Assembly: GCA_051453625.1 (NCBI GenBank)
Contig: JBOZIK010000001.1
Coordinates: 23,121,050-23,161,235, forward strand
Source: Welwitschia mirabilis
Lineage: Eukaryota; Gnetophyta; Gnetopsida; Welwitschiales
Reading direction: 5' to 3'
Length of the DNA: 40,186 nucleotides
The notes beneath the pieces were generated by a model. It saw nothing but the letters and a program-made list of their open reading frames with translations, was not told the origin of the DNA and searched no databases. Positions 1-12,351 of this stretch are shown piece by piece; position 1 is the first letter of the stretch, and each line of letters starts with the position of its first letter. The position numbers and the translations under genes were made by a program.

Positions 1-234
1 CCATGGTGGAAAAGGCTTAAGATGGGCCGATTTGCTTATTACAGGAATCATCTGGTGGTTTCCCTTCTTTGTTTCCTTGGCATTGCTCCGCAGGGCGTGG
101 TGAATGTACACGAAATGCTTTTCAACACGGCATCTTACCTGACGCGTGGAGGAGAGACCGGCATCTTTACTCCGATGCACCTGATGGTCTGCCGTAAGCC
201 CATGAAGGCAGATTCAGTAGCTGGTTCTTCTTAA
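1..234 (+). CDS. possible 3'-terminal coding exon, family not recognised
   Basis: The frame is open from the window edge to a TAA at 232-234, and its left end is cut by the window. Codons 37-78 look like real coding sequence: mixed GC-rich third positions and a balanced composition (VNVHEMLFNTASYLTRGG, then TPMHLMVCRKP), in sharp contrast to the T-rich sequence downstream. An AG at 41-42 (ttattacag) could be a splice acceptor. A competing frame from base 2 to the TGA at 107-109 reads as a membrane segment (LLITGIIWWFPFFVSLALL) and could instead be the true C-terminus. I do not recognise the protein in either frame. The following sequence resembles a plant 3' UTR. Which frame is used, and whether this is a gene at all, is inference. 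Confidence 0.35.
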   Translation, partial: PWWKRLKMGRFAYYRNHLVVSLLCFLGIAPQGVVNVHEMLFNTASYLTRGGETGIFTPMHLMVCRKPMKADSVAGSS

Positions 235-1268
235 GGCGTTTTTATTTATGGGATTTAGGGTTTTGACCAGGCGTTGAATTCCTGCAAGCACGCTGAATTC
301 AGGCAATGCAGCAGATTTTACAAATCGAATTGATTCTATGTTCGTGCTCTGCAGCTTCCATTGGAATTTGTATTGGTTCTTTTCATTTCTTAATTTCTTT
401 TTTAGTATTTTCGCATGGTAATAGGGTATGTCTACCTTGACCATTTTTTAATCGGTCACTGCCTTCCTTGATATGCTAAGCGGTGACTTAGAGTTAATGT
501 AATCACTTTCGCTTATTTTTTTGTTGGTCCTTGTGCTTACATTTTTATTGTTGTGTAGAGAGATCCGAATGCGCACCAAAGAACTCGACATGTTTCAGCG
601 AGCAAGATGGGTTCAATTATTTGTTTCTGGTTTACTTGTTTGGGGTTTGTTATTCTTTTTGCTGGAATTCTCCTCTTTCTATTTAAATCCAAATGCGGCC
701 ATTTTGCTCTTAGAGTGCGTACTGGGGCAATTCTGCTCATACATTATCATGTATGCATTGCTGACTGTACCTTCATTGATTCCTACTTGGCTTTGTTTTA
801 TTACTCTATGACCTCTGCTGAACTTAACAAGGTGAAGTTAACTGTACTGCCTATTAACAATATTTGAGAGCCACTATTGTGATCCGTTCGTCAAAATAAT
901 AAAAATAGTATTAGTTTCTGACTTTCTGCTAGCCTGCCTTCATTGTTTGCAATGTTCCTATGAGTTGTTTTATGCAACGCTCTTTTCATATTTCTCCACA
1001 TTAAGTACTTATCTGGATCTTAGGCTGGTTGTGTGCCGCATCCTCGCTGGTTGAGGAGAGCATATATGTAGGAAGTAGAAGATTGTCGTTGAGTACTAGA
1101 GCCATTACGACGTCGTCCCCGGCATTCGATTCTCGCCAATGTTTGCGTAACTATTGGGATTTGCGTTATCATATCGACGTGATTGACCTGGGATACACTG
1201 GAACGACATAGCTACATCAAATTCAGTCTGTATGTTACAATTGAAAAGCGCTTCGGAATCGTGATTTT

Positions 1269-1480
1269 CGCGATTCTGGAATGGTTTTTAAGAAAACCGA
1301 GTTAAATTAGTGCCGAATCACGATTTCCTTGAAATTGCGGTTTTAGGGCCGGAAATTGCTATTCGCGATTCTGGAATGGTGCTTTAAGAAAACCGAGTTG
1401 AATTAGTGCAATCACGATTTCCTTGAAATTGTTGTTCTAGGGCCCGAAATTGCTATTCCAGGGCCCGAAATTGTAATTTT
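1269..1480 (+). repeat. 95-bp tandem duplication plus a short third unit
   Basis: The unit beginning CGCGATTCTGGAATGG at 1269 recurs at 1364, giving a period of 95 bp. Both copies share an AAGAAAACCGAGTT block, a TCACGATTTCCTTGAAATTG block and an AGGGCC-GAAATTGCTATTC end. Copy 2 lacks two bases in the middle. A third, short unit (GGGCCCGAAATTG) follows at about 1460. Related TCACGATTCCATG words recur near 2221-2300, so this sequence is probably part of a dispersed repeat. Confidence 0.8.
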
Positions 1481-1605
1481 TGAGCGGTCCCGTGATTCCT
1501 GTGGAACATGAAAATATCAGTTTCCAACACTTCTAATACGTTTTGTAAGTTCTTAGTTTCAAGTGGAGAAACAAGGCTTGCCAATAATAGAAAACCACAA
1601 TTTTT

Positions 1606-1735
1606 GATCGAATCCAATAAATTCTTTGGTAGAAAAACAAATTTCATTTGCTATTTCAGAGTGATGATGACTTATTTTCGATCAAATCCAATAAATTTTT
1701 TGATAGGAAAACAAATTTGATTTACTATTTCTAAG
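1606..1735 (+). repeat. diverged direct repeat, period 74 bp
   Basis: GATCGAATCCAATAAATTC at 1606 and GATCAAATCCAATAAATTT at 1680 begin two copies of about 55 bp. Both continue through a GGTAGAAAAACAAATTT / GATAGGAAAACAAATTT block and a CTATTTC block. Several substitutions separate them. Confidence 0.7.
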
Positions 1736-2664
1736 TTATTTCAACTACTGATGATGTCCTTTTCCTTTTTCTGGATTTCTTTCTTATTTTGCTTTTTGCA
1801 CAATACATTTACTCTTTCAACTATGGGTTATTGTAAAATATGCATTTAAGATACATAAATGATGCATTTTTAATGTGTAATAATTATATTATATTTTTCC
1901 CATTTTACTTTTGAGTTTTCAACTTTTCATTATGAAAAGCCCTCATAGACTCGACTGTTTTCTTCACCCTTTCCCTACGTTGAATCAAATTTTGCATATG
2001 CACTTTACTTATGTATAATTTTTATGAAGTATAGACACATTCATTTTGCATATGATAAATTCCACTTGTTATTTAGAAAATGATAAAAATATTGATGTGA
2101 TTCCAAATAACCATGTGTTTAATTTACAGTGGTTTAAATTATTTTTGTGCTTTATAATTATTTAGATTAGAATATCTTTTCAGAAGAATAAAAAGTTTCT
2201 TATATTTTTGTTTTATTACATCACGATTCCATGTAATTTCAACTCATTTTTCGCATCTTGCGATTTTAATGATTTAAATCTTTAAAATGAGAATGCGATT
2301 CCACCCCTCAATCTGCATTTCAAAAGTATAGTTTTATTTTTCCAGTGGATTGTAAGTTCTTTTCCTTCTTTTCCAGAAAATTATTCAGGTATGTTTTATT
2401 GCATAGTCACACAGAATATTAAATAGCGTTTCTATGGACTTATTGAAAGTGCTTTTTTAGCACGTGTATGCGATAGCTATAATTGTGCCTTTGGTTGTTA
2501 CTGTTTGAGTTCGAGTTTTACCGTGATTCTACAATAGTGTCTTTGGTTGTCACACATGTATTCAAGGCAGACACCCTGCACGTTTCAAGACAAAGAAGCC
2601 GCAAGTTTCAATGTTTTGGATACCGTCTCATGAAATAAAACAACGTGTTTTGCAGACTTCAAAA

Positions 2665-2755
2665 AACTAAAAAGGGCAGCCTCTTTTCTTATTTATGCAA
2701 ATATTTTTCTGATATAAAAACTAAAAACGGTAGCCCTTTCTGTTTATGCAGGATA
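2665..2755 (+). repeat. diverged direct repeat, period about 53 bp
   Basis: AACTAAAAAGGGCAGCCTCT at 2665 is echoed by AACTAAAAACGGTAGCCCTT at 2718. Each copy continues into a TTTATGCA block. It is a short imperfect duplication with no coding content. Confidence 0.5.
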
Positions 2756-4742
2756 TCTGCGATGCATTTGTAGCTAGAGGTTGTTGGATTCATGATATTT
2801 CTTGATTTTTATTTGATGCAAGACTGGATAGAGTCGGTGTCTCTGCTTGTTGGTGGAGCACAGGTTCTAATCTAAGGTGAACATACAAAAACGTGAGCAA
2901 AGTGATGTTCTTCATTCTTTGCAAGATTAATTGTAGACTGAAACGATGTGCACCAAGGAGAGGGTTTTCGGCAAGTCATCTCAGTTGACTTCCAAGTGCC
3001 GCATGAACCTTCATGCAATCTTTCTGAAGCGGTCTTTATTGTCATGCCTTAGACTGAAAGTTCACTTTTAATAAAATCTCAAGTGAGCTATTATAGAGAA
3101 TTTCTTCGAACACATCCCCAGGCGTGGAATCTGGAATATTCTTCACTTTGTTTCCGTTTATCATCGAGTAATGAAGCTGAAGAAGATTTTCTGCCCGTTT
3201 TCTGGGTATACGACTGTACTACTTTGGGTATTTCAGTGTCCTATTTGCCAGTTGGCTTTAAGTTATCATCTTTCTTATTCGTATAACAGATTATTCCCTG
3301 TCCTTATATTACTTCGTTCTGTCATTTTGGCTATACCTTCGAAACAGTCGACTTCATGTCACTAAATAGATTATTTCTTTGCACTGTTGTTGGTGATGCC
3401 CTGTTTTTCTTTTTTTTCCTTTTCTTTTGCGTTAAAACTTTAAATTAACGGTTGCACACTTATTTTCCATTGTACAATCTGGTCAAGAAAAACCTCTGCT
3501 GAGCTGTCCGTCTTTTAAGCCTTTTTCTTTAATGGCATATTGCCTCTTTGGCAATCACATTGGTTTTGCCCCACGTATCTCAAGCCTAGCAACTGACAAG
3601 CCATCAGTAATTTTATTCTTTCGCTTTATAATCAGTGGAGTCTTTTGATCACTTGTATACTAACAGAAGAAACAACAATACTACCATTACAAATTACTGC
3701 CGCTTACTCACGTAGTGATTCTTTTCCTGCCCCTCTTTTTAAGTCTGAGGTTTTCTATTTGCATTTTCAGTTGCTTTGTTGTTGCAATGAAATGAGGCAA
3801 CTCTCAACTGAAATCCAAACCGTCAATGAAATGAACCTTTCTAAGTCCTTATTAAATTCCCCGTTTCCTGAAGAAAAATCATCTCTTGAGACAGTCCATT
3901 CATTTTGAACGCTTCTCCTGGTTACCCCAACCAAAGGTGCAAATATGTTTATTATTCCATGGCACCTCTATGTTATTAGCGGATATCATGACCAAACTGC
4001 TAAGCTTATGAGTATAGTTCTGTATCGGGATTTAGTTAAAATGAATAAAGCGTATTCTAACGACTTATTTCAACTCTGCCTTATACTTGCACGGTAAGAG
4101 CTTTCTTAAATACGCAGGGGTGCAAAATCTCTTGGATAACTGAAGACGATGCATAAAATTAATGCATCATTTCGTGTGGTTTTTGTCTGCAATTTAAACG
4201 GATCCTAAAATTTCAGTTGCGCTACTCCAAGTGATATGCAATGCGGTGTCATATTGCCCAAGAGGGTAACTTCTACACGTGTGTGGTGATTCATCACCTA
4301 AGAGACAAAGCCGTGCGAAGTACAATGGGTTCGGACATCTGAAATACATGGAATTTCTAGTTCAGATCCTCCACAAGAAAGGACGATCCCTACTGGGTGT
4401 CAAGTAAATGAAGTTAAGAGGCGAATGGCATGATTCTGTTAATGCCCTCAATGGACAGCACACGCGCATTTGTTTTCCTGTTATTTATATGTTAGCATTA
4501 GAAGGTAAAGCCTGCAGATGATTTATACGGCATTTTTCTCTAGTGGGAGTGAAAACCACATCGTTTTAGGTTGCTCAAGTGCTACTGATGCCATGGATAG
4601 CCTAGCTGAACAGATGATTTATGTTTGTGGGCTTTTCCAGGTGAATAAGAAATGCTTCTTATTAGCATTATCATTGTCATTGTTACATATTTATGAAAAT
4701 TAAAAACCACATAGAAATAAAACTTCAGAATTTCTTAGTGAC

Positions 4743-4773
4743 GTCATTGGTGGGAAGGTAGCACACCAATGAC
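4743..4773. other. perfect 10-bp inverted repeat (hairpin)
   Basis: GTCATTGGTG (4743-4752) is followed 11 bases later by its exact reverse complement CACCAATGAC (4764-4773). The left arm includes the TGACGTCA-like word at its border (GTGACGTCATT). It could be the terminal inverted repeat of a tiny element, a structured RNA segment, or chance. Confidence 0.6.
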
Positions 4774-4847
4774 AATCCTTGGTTTTTGTGGGTAAAACGG
4801 AGGGTTGAATCTGTTAACACGAGCGTTACGATCCAAGTTTTAAGCAC

Positions 4848-4903
4848 TTGGAACTTTTAAGGATGTCTTAAATATTTGGAACTTTTAAGGATGTCTTAAA
4901 TAT
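4848..4903 (+). repeat. 28-bp tandem duplication
   Basis: TTGGAACTTTTAAGGATGTC begins at 4848 and again at 4876, with the units joined by TTAAATAT. The two copies are essentially identical, which suggests a recent slippage or duplication event. Confidence 0.85.
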
Positions 4904-6896
4904 TTGATAATTTACAGATTGAGTAAGAATACAATTTATTAACACTTAACAAATTGTGTGGAAGGGTCCGTCCCACTCCCCTCAAAATCAAGATTGATTT
5001 ACTTTTTTTAAACTTGTTTATCACAGTTCATTTATTAAGATTAGACTAAAGCACTTAAAGAGTTGGTTCTCCAAAATGGCCAGTTTTATTCATACCTTTT
5101 TCCACTGTGAGCTCCCTTAAAAAGCTCTCGTGCAACTGCTTAAGTCTTCCACAGCTAGGCTTCTTCTGCTTTTCAAAGATCTTCTATATATTTAGGATTA
5201 ACTTGTATGAACTTGATATACTCTTAAACTGTTCGTTTTGTGTCATTTACAGAAGTCTTGCTATTTAAATAGGCTGCATCAGATTTGTCCTTTTCTTTCC
5301 AAATTACTTTTGATATTATTATATTGATCTAGCTTTGTGTGTATGCACATAGCTTTGACTAAGGACGATTGTTTGATATGTTACTTCATATACAAGGTTA
5401 GGTTAATAATTGCAGGATTATATTAGGTTTGATCTTGTAGAGAAGAGACTTGTTTATATACAATTTGACAATGACACTTTTCATAAATAATGCAAAAACC
5501 AAGGGCCCAACAAGAGGAGCAATAAACACGTGTTGCTTAAGTATGTGTATGCAAACTGGATACTTACTTGCAAGGATAGCTTTTTTATTCTTGCATTTCT
5601 CAATTTTATTTTTAATTTTGTAGAATTTAACTACTACTTATAGCTGCCCCAAATCAGAAAAGGATTCGTAAAAGTTTATATACTTCATTCTTCAGAGAGA
5701 ATATTCTAATCTTTAGGGTAGACTTAGTGTCTAACTTCTCGTGGAAATAGAAAATCGACTATGAATATTTCATTGTCAATCATAAAGGAGTTATTTACAA
5801 AGTGCATGTTGAAAAGCTTCTTAGAACTATTAGCAATCTTGATTCCTTGAATGTAGCTGGTGGAAATATCTTTATAGAGAGCGTGAGAGAAAATTAGCAG
5901 CCAAGATAAAGGTATGGGGCCAAAGGGTACTCATGCCTTATTGGTCGTTTAAAGCAAAAGCTTGTAGTGATACCCACTGTAATAGCAACATGGACATTGG
6001 CATTGGCAAAAAAGGTATGAATTACTTTGAATTTTGTAATAATGAATTCCTTACAATGTTATTTACATTATATTTCTGATATAATATTTTTTTTAAAAAA
6101 GAACATAATGTTTTATGACAAATGTATGTTAGCTAAGATGTTTTTGATTAGTAAGTTAGGAAATAGCAAATTTTTGATATTGATCAAATAAAAATCTCGA
6201 TCATATCATGTGACAAGTGAAGTTTTTAAAATGACTATTTCATAAGTAAAATCCTTAGTGAAACATTAGTGGCAAGTCTCACCATCAACATTGTCTGTAT
6301 GCAAAGCTTGTTGAGTTTGATGTGGAAAGAGGAGGTTGATGTGTAGAGTTATATAAGGATTTTTGAGTTTTGTGTGTGTTTTATTGACATAGTAAATTAT
6401 TGCTTACAACATAGTAAATTTTGCTTATACATTTGAGAGGTGGTACAGGTGAAAACTAAAGAGGCAGACATGTTACAGACATAGAATATAAAAGTGGAAG
6501 TAACAAAAGAAGCAAAGGCCTTTTCAAACAAATAAAGAATTGACAATGAGTAACAAAAACTATTTTTTTCCTTTTCCTCTCCTTTCTTATTCCTCTCGTT
6601 TGGGCATGTATTGTTTTGTTTTCTATATTTTTATCTATATTTTTTCTTCTCTTTTGTTTTACTTTTTTTTGTGTACTATAAATTTTTCTCTTTAGGTATA
6701 ATGTAATTTAATAAATGACCTCGAGAGTAGTGGTTTCTGACGACGTAATGTTTAATGTTTTTTTTACCTGTAGGCCTTAGCAATCAAGGCAAGGTAGTAG
6801 TCTTAAAATAATAATTAGTACAGGTAACCTTTATATTCATTCTTCTACAAGGATCATAAGGGAATTTCAAAGCTTGCAATTGTTCACTAAATGAAG

Positions 6897-6900
<4 letters not shown>

Positions 6901-6934
<34 letters not shown>
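6901..6934 (+). repeat. (GA)17 microsatellite
   Basis: An uninterrupted run of 17 GA dinucleotides is followed by AACATG. GA/CT repeats are common in plant intergenic and 5' UTR DNA. No gene start is visible next to it. Confidence 0.95.
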
Positions 6935-6938
<4 letters not shown>

Positions 6939-7243
6939 TGCTTTAAGAAAGGAAAGCAAAAGTAATAAATGAAAACTTCTCCTTTCAAGCGCGATAGAAA
7001 TGATTTTTCACAACACGAACAACCAAGCAAGCATAAATCAAGGAACCTAGAAAAATCCTCGTCATTTTCTTAATCCAAAAGGATGGATCGTTAAGTAGTG
7101 GGGGTTTTATGGGAAAACGAGATATCATCTATTGTGTAAGTAGCATATTGTGAATGCAACCAAAAGAACTTGCAATATCAAAATATCACCATTGTTTAGA
7201 GATGGACCGTCTTACAATGACAGGTAGAAAAGAGAATGAAAGC

Positions 7244-7452
7244 ATAATTTTAGTTAATTATAGGATTTCATATTCAAAAACGTAATAACAAAAATATAAT
7301 AGACACAAACACCATAGTTTTAGATAATTGTAGGATTTCATATTGAAAAGCTACACAAGCATATAATAATATTTAGAATTAGGTAACAAATATTAAATAA
7401 TAATGTGTGTGTATATATAAATTTTATAGTAATATTTAGAATTAGATAACAA
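7244..7452 (+). repeat. two adjacent direct repeats, periods 70 and 63 bp
   Basis: ATAATTTTAGTTAATTATAG at 7244 is repeated, diverged, at 7314; each copy continues with GATTTCATATT. Further on, AATATTTAGAATTAGGTAAC at 7368 is repeated at 7431. The second pair lies directly after the first, so the block may be a decayed tandem array. Confidence 0.65.
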
Positions 7453-10400
7453 TAAATATATTAACATTTAAAGTTGCTACTACACTTTGATAATGCAACA
7501 TACAAAACATAACTAGTGCATGGAGAGCTAAGTTAGGTGTGTTTAAACCCTTATTAAACATTTAAAAAGACTCATTTTAAATGCTTAAGAAAGACTGCAC
7601 TTGTAGGAAACATTGGTTGCAATCAGATTTCTTGCTATCACGAAAAACTACTAAAATGCATTACACACTTCACAAACCATGAAAGAAAGCTCATGCATTA
7701 GAGTGATTAGGATGTTTGGTTTATGAATCAAGTAATTGCCCTAAACAATTCATGGACTATGTAATATAAAAAAGGTAGGGAAAAATAGACTAATAAAATA
7801 TTAGAGATAAAGATTATTTATGGAAGATTGAGAGATTATTCAGGAAATCATCAAAATGGTCTTTGATTTTATCATGACATAGACATGAAAAGGATGTTGA
7901 ATGTCTTACAACCTTAAGAAGAACTCAAAATGTTCAACCTTATGATAAATACGTGACCACCCTAATTCCAAAGATTTAAACTATCTTAGGATTCATCTAA
8001 CAAGATCATAAAGAAACATTTGTTTCTTTGAGTTTCTTTAATTATGAGAAATCTTTTATTTGAGATATTATATTACTACTCGTAGAATTATTGACACTCA
8101 CTGCAACAAAGGAGTTGAAAACAAGCACGTTAGTAGGCATATCATAGATCCTTATGCATGCCATTTTGAAACAAAATGTTCATGGCCTCGAGATTGAAGG
8201 TTTTAGAGCAAGAGTTCAAAAGCTAGACTAAAATTCTAGTCCTTAAACTTTACATTTACGTCTTTAACCATATACACAAGATACAAAAGAAGCATAGGCA
8301 TTAGTAAATCTCAATGATAAGCTACTCTTGAAGAATAGTCCAAAGAATAAGGAAAACTAAAATCTACGTTAAGTAACCACCAAACATGTACCATAAGATT
8401 ATCAAAATGCTGAATTTCAAAATGAAAATTCAACCAAAAGGTGCCAAGATGCCTTCATCTTTGTATACCTTTTGAGTAAGGGTTAGTCAATATGCTTTGA
8501 TAAATTCTAGTTCACTAATGTTTCAATAAATTCTAGCTTTTCCCTTTTTCTCAACATGAATCATTTTGATGGATTTTAATACCTAGTGCCTTAAACATAA
8601 GTTTTGTTCTTTGTTTGTTTTTGAAAGCAAAATGTATATGAAAATGTCATCCAAATATCTTTCCCTCTAGGAAAAGATGTAGGCCTAGCAACTTCACCAA
8701 GTTCACTAATGCAAATGAGCTTGTGTGTTTCCAAAACCCACAAATCATGAAAAAACATGTTCTAATGTTCTCTTACCTTATCTAAACTTTTGTTAAAATT
8801 TTAATTGGCTTCTTAAGTTATTGGAAGTAATTGAATGCTATAATTTGATGCTTGTCACTATACATCTAAGACACTATTAATAGCCTAAGTCCCATTGCCA
8901 TTGTTGTCATGAATGCCTATCCACTGAGAATTGTTTATTATTTATTATTATTTGATCTCAAACACTATCTAGATCTGTACTAGTGTATCTTGATGTTAGG
9001 GTAGCATAACTTTCTACAATTTGATAACTCGTAAAACGTTGTGCTTTAATATTGCTTAAATAGGTCATAAGCATTCACTCTCCAAAGTCGAAGCCATGTC
9101 ATAAAGTTATTTTACATAGCATTTTCTCTCAAGGCAAAAAATTAAAAAAGAAACAAAAGAAAGAAAACAAGCCATGCTCCAAATCAATAGGTAATTTAAG
9201 CAAGTGTAAGTTGATGGGATTTTTATGACAAGCTATGCATCATCAGTTGTGCTCGCTTGAGTGGCTTACAAGCAACATTGGAAAAAGTGTAGTATTCTTA
9301 GGTGAATGTAGCCCAATATGGTTTTATCTATTGTTTGTCATTTCTTTGTAATTGAATTTTTTTAATTTATAGCAAATTGAGAACTTGAAATGGCTACTTT
9401 AGCAAAAATTTTATGGCATCCTATCCATGAAAATAATGAAATTCCCATGCAGCATATTTGGAAATAGAATCCAACTATCTTGACCTCCAACATCAAATGG
9501 TCACATTATGAAATCTATATTTATTGACCTTACACAAAGAGTTAAACTCATGGGTCTAGCATGGAAACACAAGGTTGGGAGATTAACAATTGAAGATGTT
9601 GCATCGCATATTGTTAAGGGGAAAAAAAATCTGATTTATTCCAATGTTACCTATTCATCATGCATCATTTACATTGTTAACCCTTTCATAGTGATTCCAA
9701 GCTTAATCAAATTGACATGCAACATTACTAATTAATCACACAAGAAGCATTATGTATTATTCAAGACTGAAGAGATCAAATAGAAAACACATTGGTGTTA
9801 CAATCCAAAAGCCCTCTAATATTAGATCAATAATGAAACATAGTACAACACATAGATCTAGGGTTTTTAAGGCTAGAAACCCTATTAACTTTCTATCATA
9901 GAGAAGACTTCACATAACCAACTCCATTACCATGACTAAAACACTCTAGAAGGGATGTTGATATAGATGACTTAGCCTCACGAGTTATAACTAAATCTAT
10001 AACATCTTTTAATGGAAGGGATCACATTCATTTACAACAAATAAACATGGGGTAGCACTTCCTTTAGTACACAATATACTTATAAAACATGCTAATGATT
10101 GAATTACAATATAGATGAGATGTTTAACACTTAAATATGTTTGGCCAACACCAAAATTTTACCAAACTAAGGTTTAAATCTTAGTTTAATATCAAATGAC
10201 CTATATTACTTAGAAGACACACTAATAGAGACTAAAACCAGCAAAGAACAAATCACATCCCGTCCATGACATTGTTAAATGGACAACTTCTTTAATATTA
10301 GCTATTGTCAAATACAAGTTGACAACCTTTAGCATCCATGTCCAAGTGATGAAGAAGCAAGACAATTACATAAACTAAGCAATTTGACTACATGGCTTGG

Positions 10401-10458
10401 ATAGATAATATAATTAAGATATATATGAAGAAGTCAAAAGAGTAAGGAACAATTTGAT

Positions 10459-11006
10459 NNNNNNNNNNNNNNNNNNNNNNNNNNNNNNNNNNNNNNNNNN
10501 NNNNNNNNNNNNNNNNNNNNNNNNNNNNNNNNNNNNNNNNNNNNNNNNNNNNNNNNNNNNNNNNNNNNNNNNNNNNNNNNNNNNNNNNNNNNNNNNNNNN
10601 NNNNNNNNNNNNNNNNNNNNNNNNNNNNNNNNNNNNNNNNNNNNNNNNNNNNNNNNNNNNNNNNNNNNNNNNNNNNNNNNNNNNNNNNNNNNNNNNNNNN
10701 NNNNNNNNNNNNNNNNNNNNNNNNNNNNNNNNNNNNNNNNNNNNNNNNNNNNNNNNNNNNNNNNNNNNNNNNNNNNNNNNNNNNNNNNNNNNNNNNNNNN
10801 NNNNNNNNNNNNNNNNNNNNNNNNNNNNNNNNNNNNNNNNNNNNNNNNNNNNNNNNNNNNNNNNNNNNNNNNNNNNNNNNNNNNNNNNNNNNNNNNNNNN
10901 NNNNNNNNNNNNNNNNNNNNNNNNNNNNNNNNNNNNNNNNNNNNNNNNNNNNNNNNNNNNNNNNNNNNNNNNNNNNNNNNNNNNNNNNNNNNNNNNNNNN
11001 NNNNNN
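10459..11006. other. assembly gap, 548 N
   Basis: This is a run of N of non-standard length, so it was probably sized by mate pairs or linkage. The two flanks do not share obvious sequence, unlike most 100-N gaps in this window. Confidence 0.95.
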
Positions 11007-12037
11007 AATTGATATCAAAAATGTTTTACATAGTTTAGAAACTCTATTAATTAAAGCTTACAAAATGTGGGTTATAACACAACATCCTGATAAATATCAT
11101 GAATGTAATTGGCTATTAGAATGAGCTTCTTTAGTCTCAAGGAGGGGTACGTAGAACCTCCATCTAGAAAACTCATATTGCATTCTATTTTTTTCCCAAG
11201 CACTTTTTGCTTGTAATTTACATTATGCAACAAAATTAAAACAAAGGTAAGGATTAGATTTGCATGAAACTTTGTGAAATACTAAAGAATCAACTGCCAA
11301 GGTTATAGATGTTCCTCTAGATCCCCTTTGCAAATCATTTTTGCTAATCATATCCTTGGGATTTTTTTTGCTAGAGTTCTTGCCTTCTTGTACATATAAA
11401 TCTCTAGGTTTATCATTGACTAAGTTTGGAATCACCCTTATACATTCATTTTTAGTATTTTGTAATTATTTTTTTGGAGTATTTGAGTACAAAGATCATT
11501 CAAATCTCATTCTTGGAAAAACCTTTTTACAAACTCTTTTTGCAAACCCACTAAAGTGTTGAAGAAGAATTTGACCAAAGTTGATTTTGAGAAGTAGGCT
11601 ACATGGTATCTCCTTTTGGAGCTGAATGCAAAAAGCATGTGCACTTCAAGCAACCTGACTTCTGTGAGTGTATACATGCCACATGGACACTCCTTTAACA
11701 ATCTGGATGAATACATTTAAGATGTTGTTCCAGCTTCTGCTTGCTTAAGTGTGGTAGAATTTTTGTATATCTAACTATGTCCTATTCAGTACACAAATAA
11801 GCTATATTATTGATGGGATAAAAAGATGGGAAGATAACAATGATGAAAATCATCCGTAACTTTATTTTACCAACTTGATGTCCCCTAATAGCATGAAGAT
11901 TCACTTGGTTTGCCTTGATAAACATGAACATGTTTTTAACATGGATAAAAGTCATGTGACGTTTAATACGTGATCCATTTTCTAATGTATTAGTTATATC
12001 TAATGTTTTTGAAGTTTTCAACTTGATCATTGTATGT

Positions 12038-12079
12038 GGCTTATTACCATGATATTTAGGCTTATTACCATGATATTTA
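12038..12079 (+). repeat. perfect 21-bp tandem duplication
   Basis: The 21-base unit GGCTTATTACCATGATATTT-A occurs at 12038-12058 and again, without a mismatch, at 12059-12079. Confidence 0.9.
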
Positions 12080-12237
12080 ATATAGGCAATTATTCAATTA
12101 TATTATTGAATCAAAAATATTATTTCTAACATTGTTAGAAACTTCTAAACTATCATTTTATATTATTCAAGGCATCATAGGCGACATCATTTTTGCCGTT
12201 GTATAATTACTATAACTTGAATATGTTGCAAAGTCAT

Positions 12238-12351
12238 TGGGAGCTTTAAAGTCTTGGGTTTGAATCTTATAATGGATGACTGGGTTTGTGGATTATGTTT
12301 ATGCATTTAAGGTGCACAAATTGGAGGCTTCAACGTCTTGGGTATAAATCA
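12238..12351 (+). repeat. imperfect direct repeat, period about 86 bp
   Basis: GGAGCTTTAAAGTCTTGGGT near 12239 and GGAGGCTTCAACGTCTTGGG near 12326 share spacing and the following TTTGAATC / TATAAATC. The TCTTGGGTTTGAATC word resembles a tRNA-like B box, as in old SINE-type repeats, but no A box or acceptor stem is present. The origin is therefore unresolved. Confidence 0.35.

Larger units (their letters stand above)
235..4700. other. G/C-richer, low-copy UTR- or intron-like region
   Basis: This stretch is visibly richer in G/C and CpG than the rest of the window and shows no transposon domains. It contains pyrimidine tracts followed by AG that could be splice acceptors (near 557, 1023 and 2751) and AATAAA-like signals near 893 and 3070. 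The short ORFs here are T-rich hydrophobic readings without start context or family resemblance. It could be a spliced 3' UTR, a non-coding transcript or gene-flanking DNA. Transcript data would be needed to choose. Confidence 0.4.
4904..10458. other. AT-rich intergenic DNA
   Basis: No coding segment or transposon domain could be recognised on either strand. ORFs are short and AT-driven (for example 9508-9735 on the plus strand) and carry no motif. The microsatellite and small duplications in this stretch are listed separately. It is probably heavily decayed repeat DNA. Confidence 0.6.

Noticed and set aside
521-867. Two overlapping hydrophobic ORFs (96 and 86 codons)
   Set aside because: They start at TTG or inside the other frame, are driven by T-rich sequence that reads as Leu/Phe/Ile in any frame, and match no membrane protein family I know.
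1029-1211. 60-codon ORF in CpG-containing sequence
   Set aside because: It has no ATG start. A splice acceptor at 1023 is possible, but there is no family resemblance and no clear donor or upstream exon. Kept only as part of the unassigned region.
9508-9735. 75-codon plus-strand ORF
   Set aside because: No domain, no family match, AT-driven composition and no neighbouring exon.
10434-11038. 194-codon ORFs on both strands
   Set aside because: They are artefacts of translating the 548-base run of N.
12246-12262. tRNA gene B box (GGGTTTGAATC)
   Set aside because: There is no A box at the right distance and no acceptor, D or anticodon stem can be folded.
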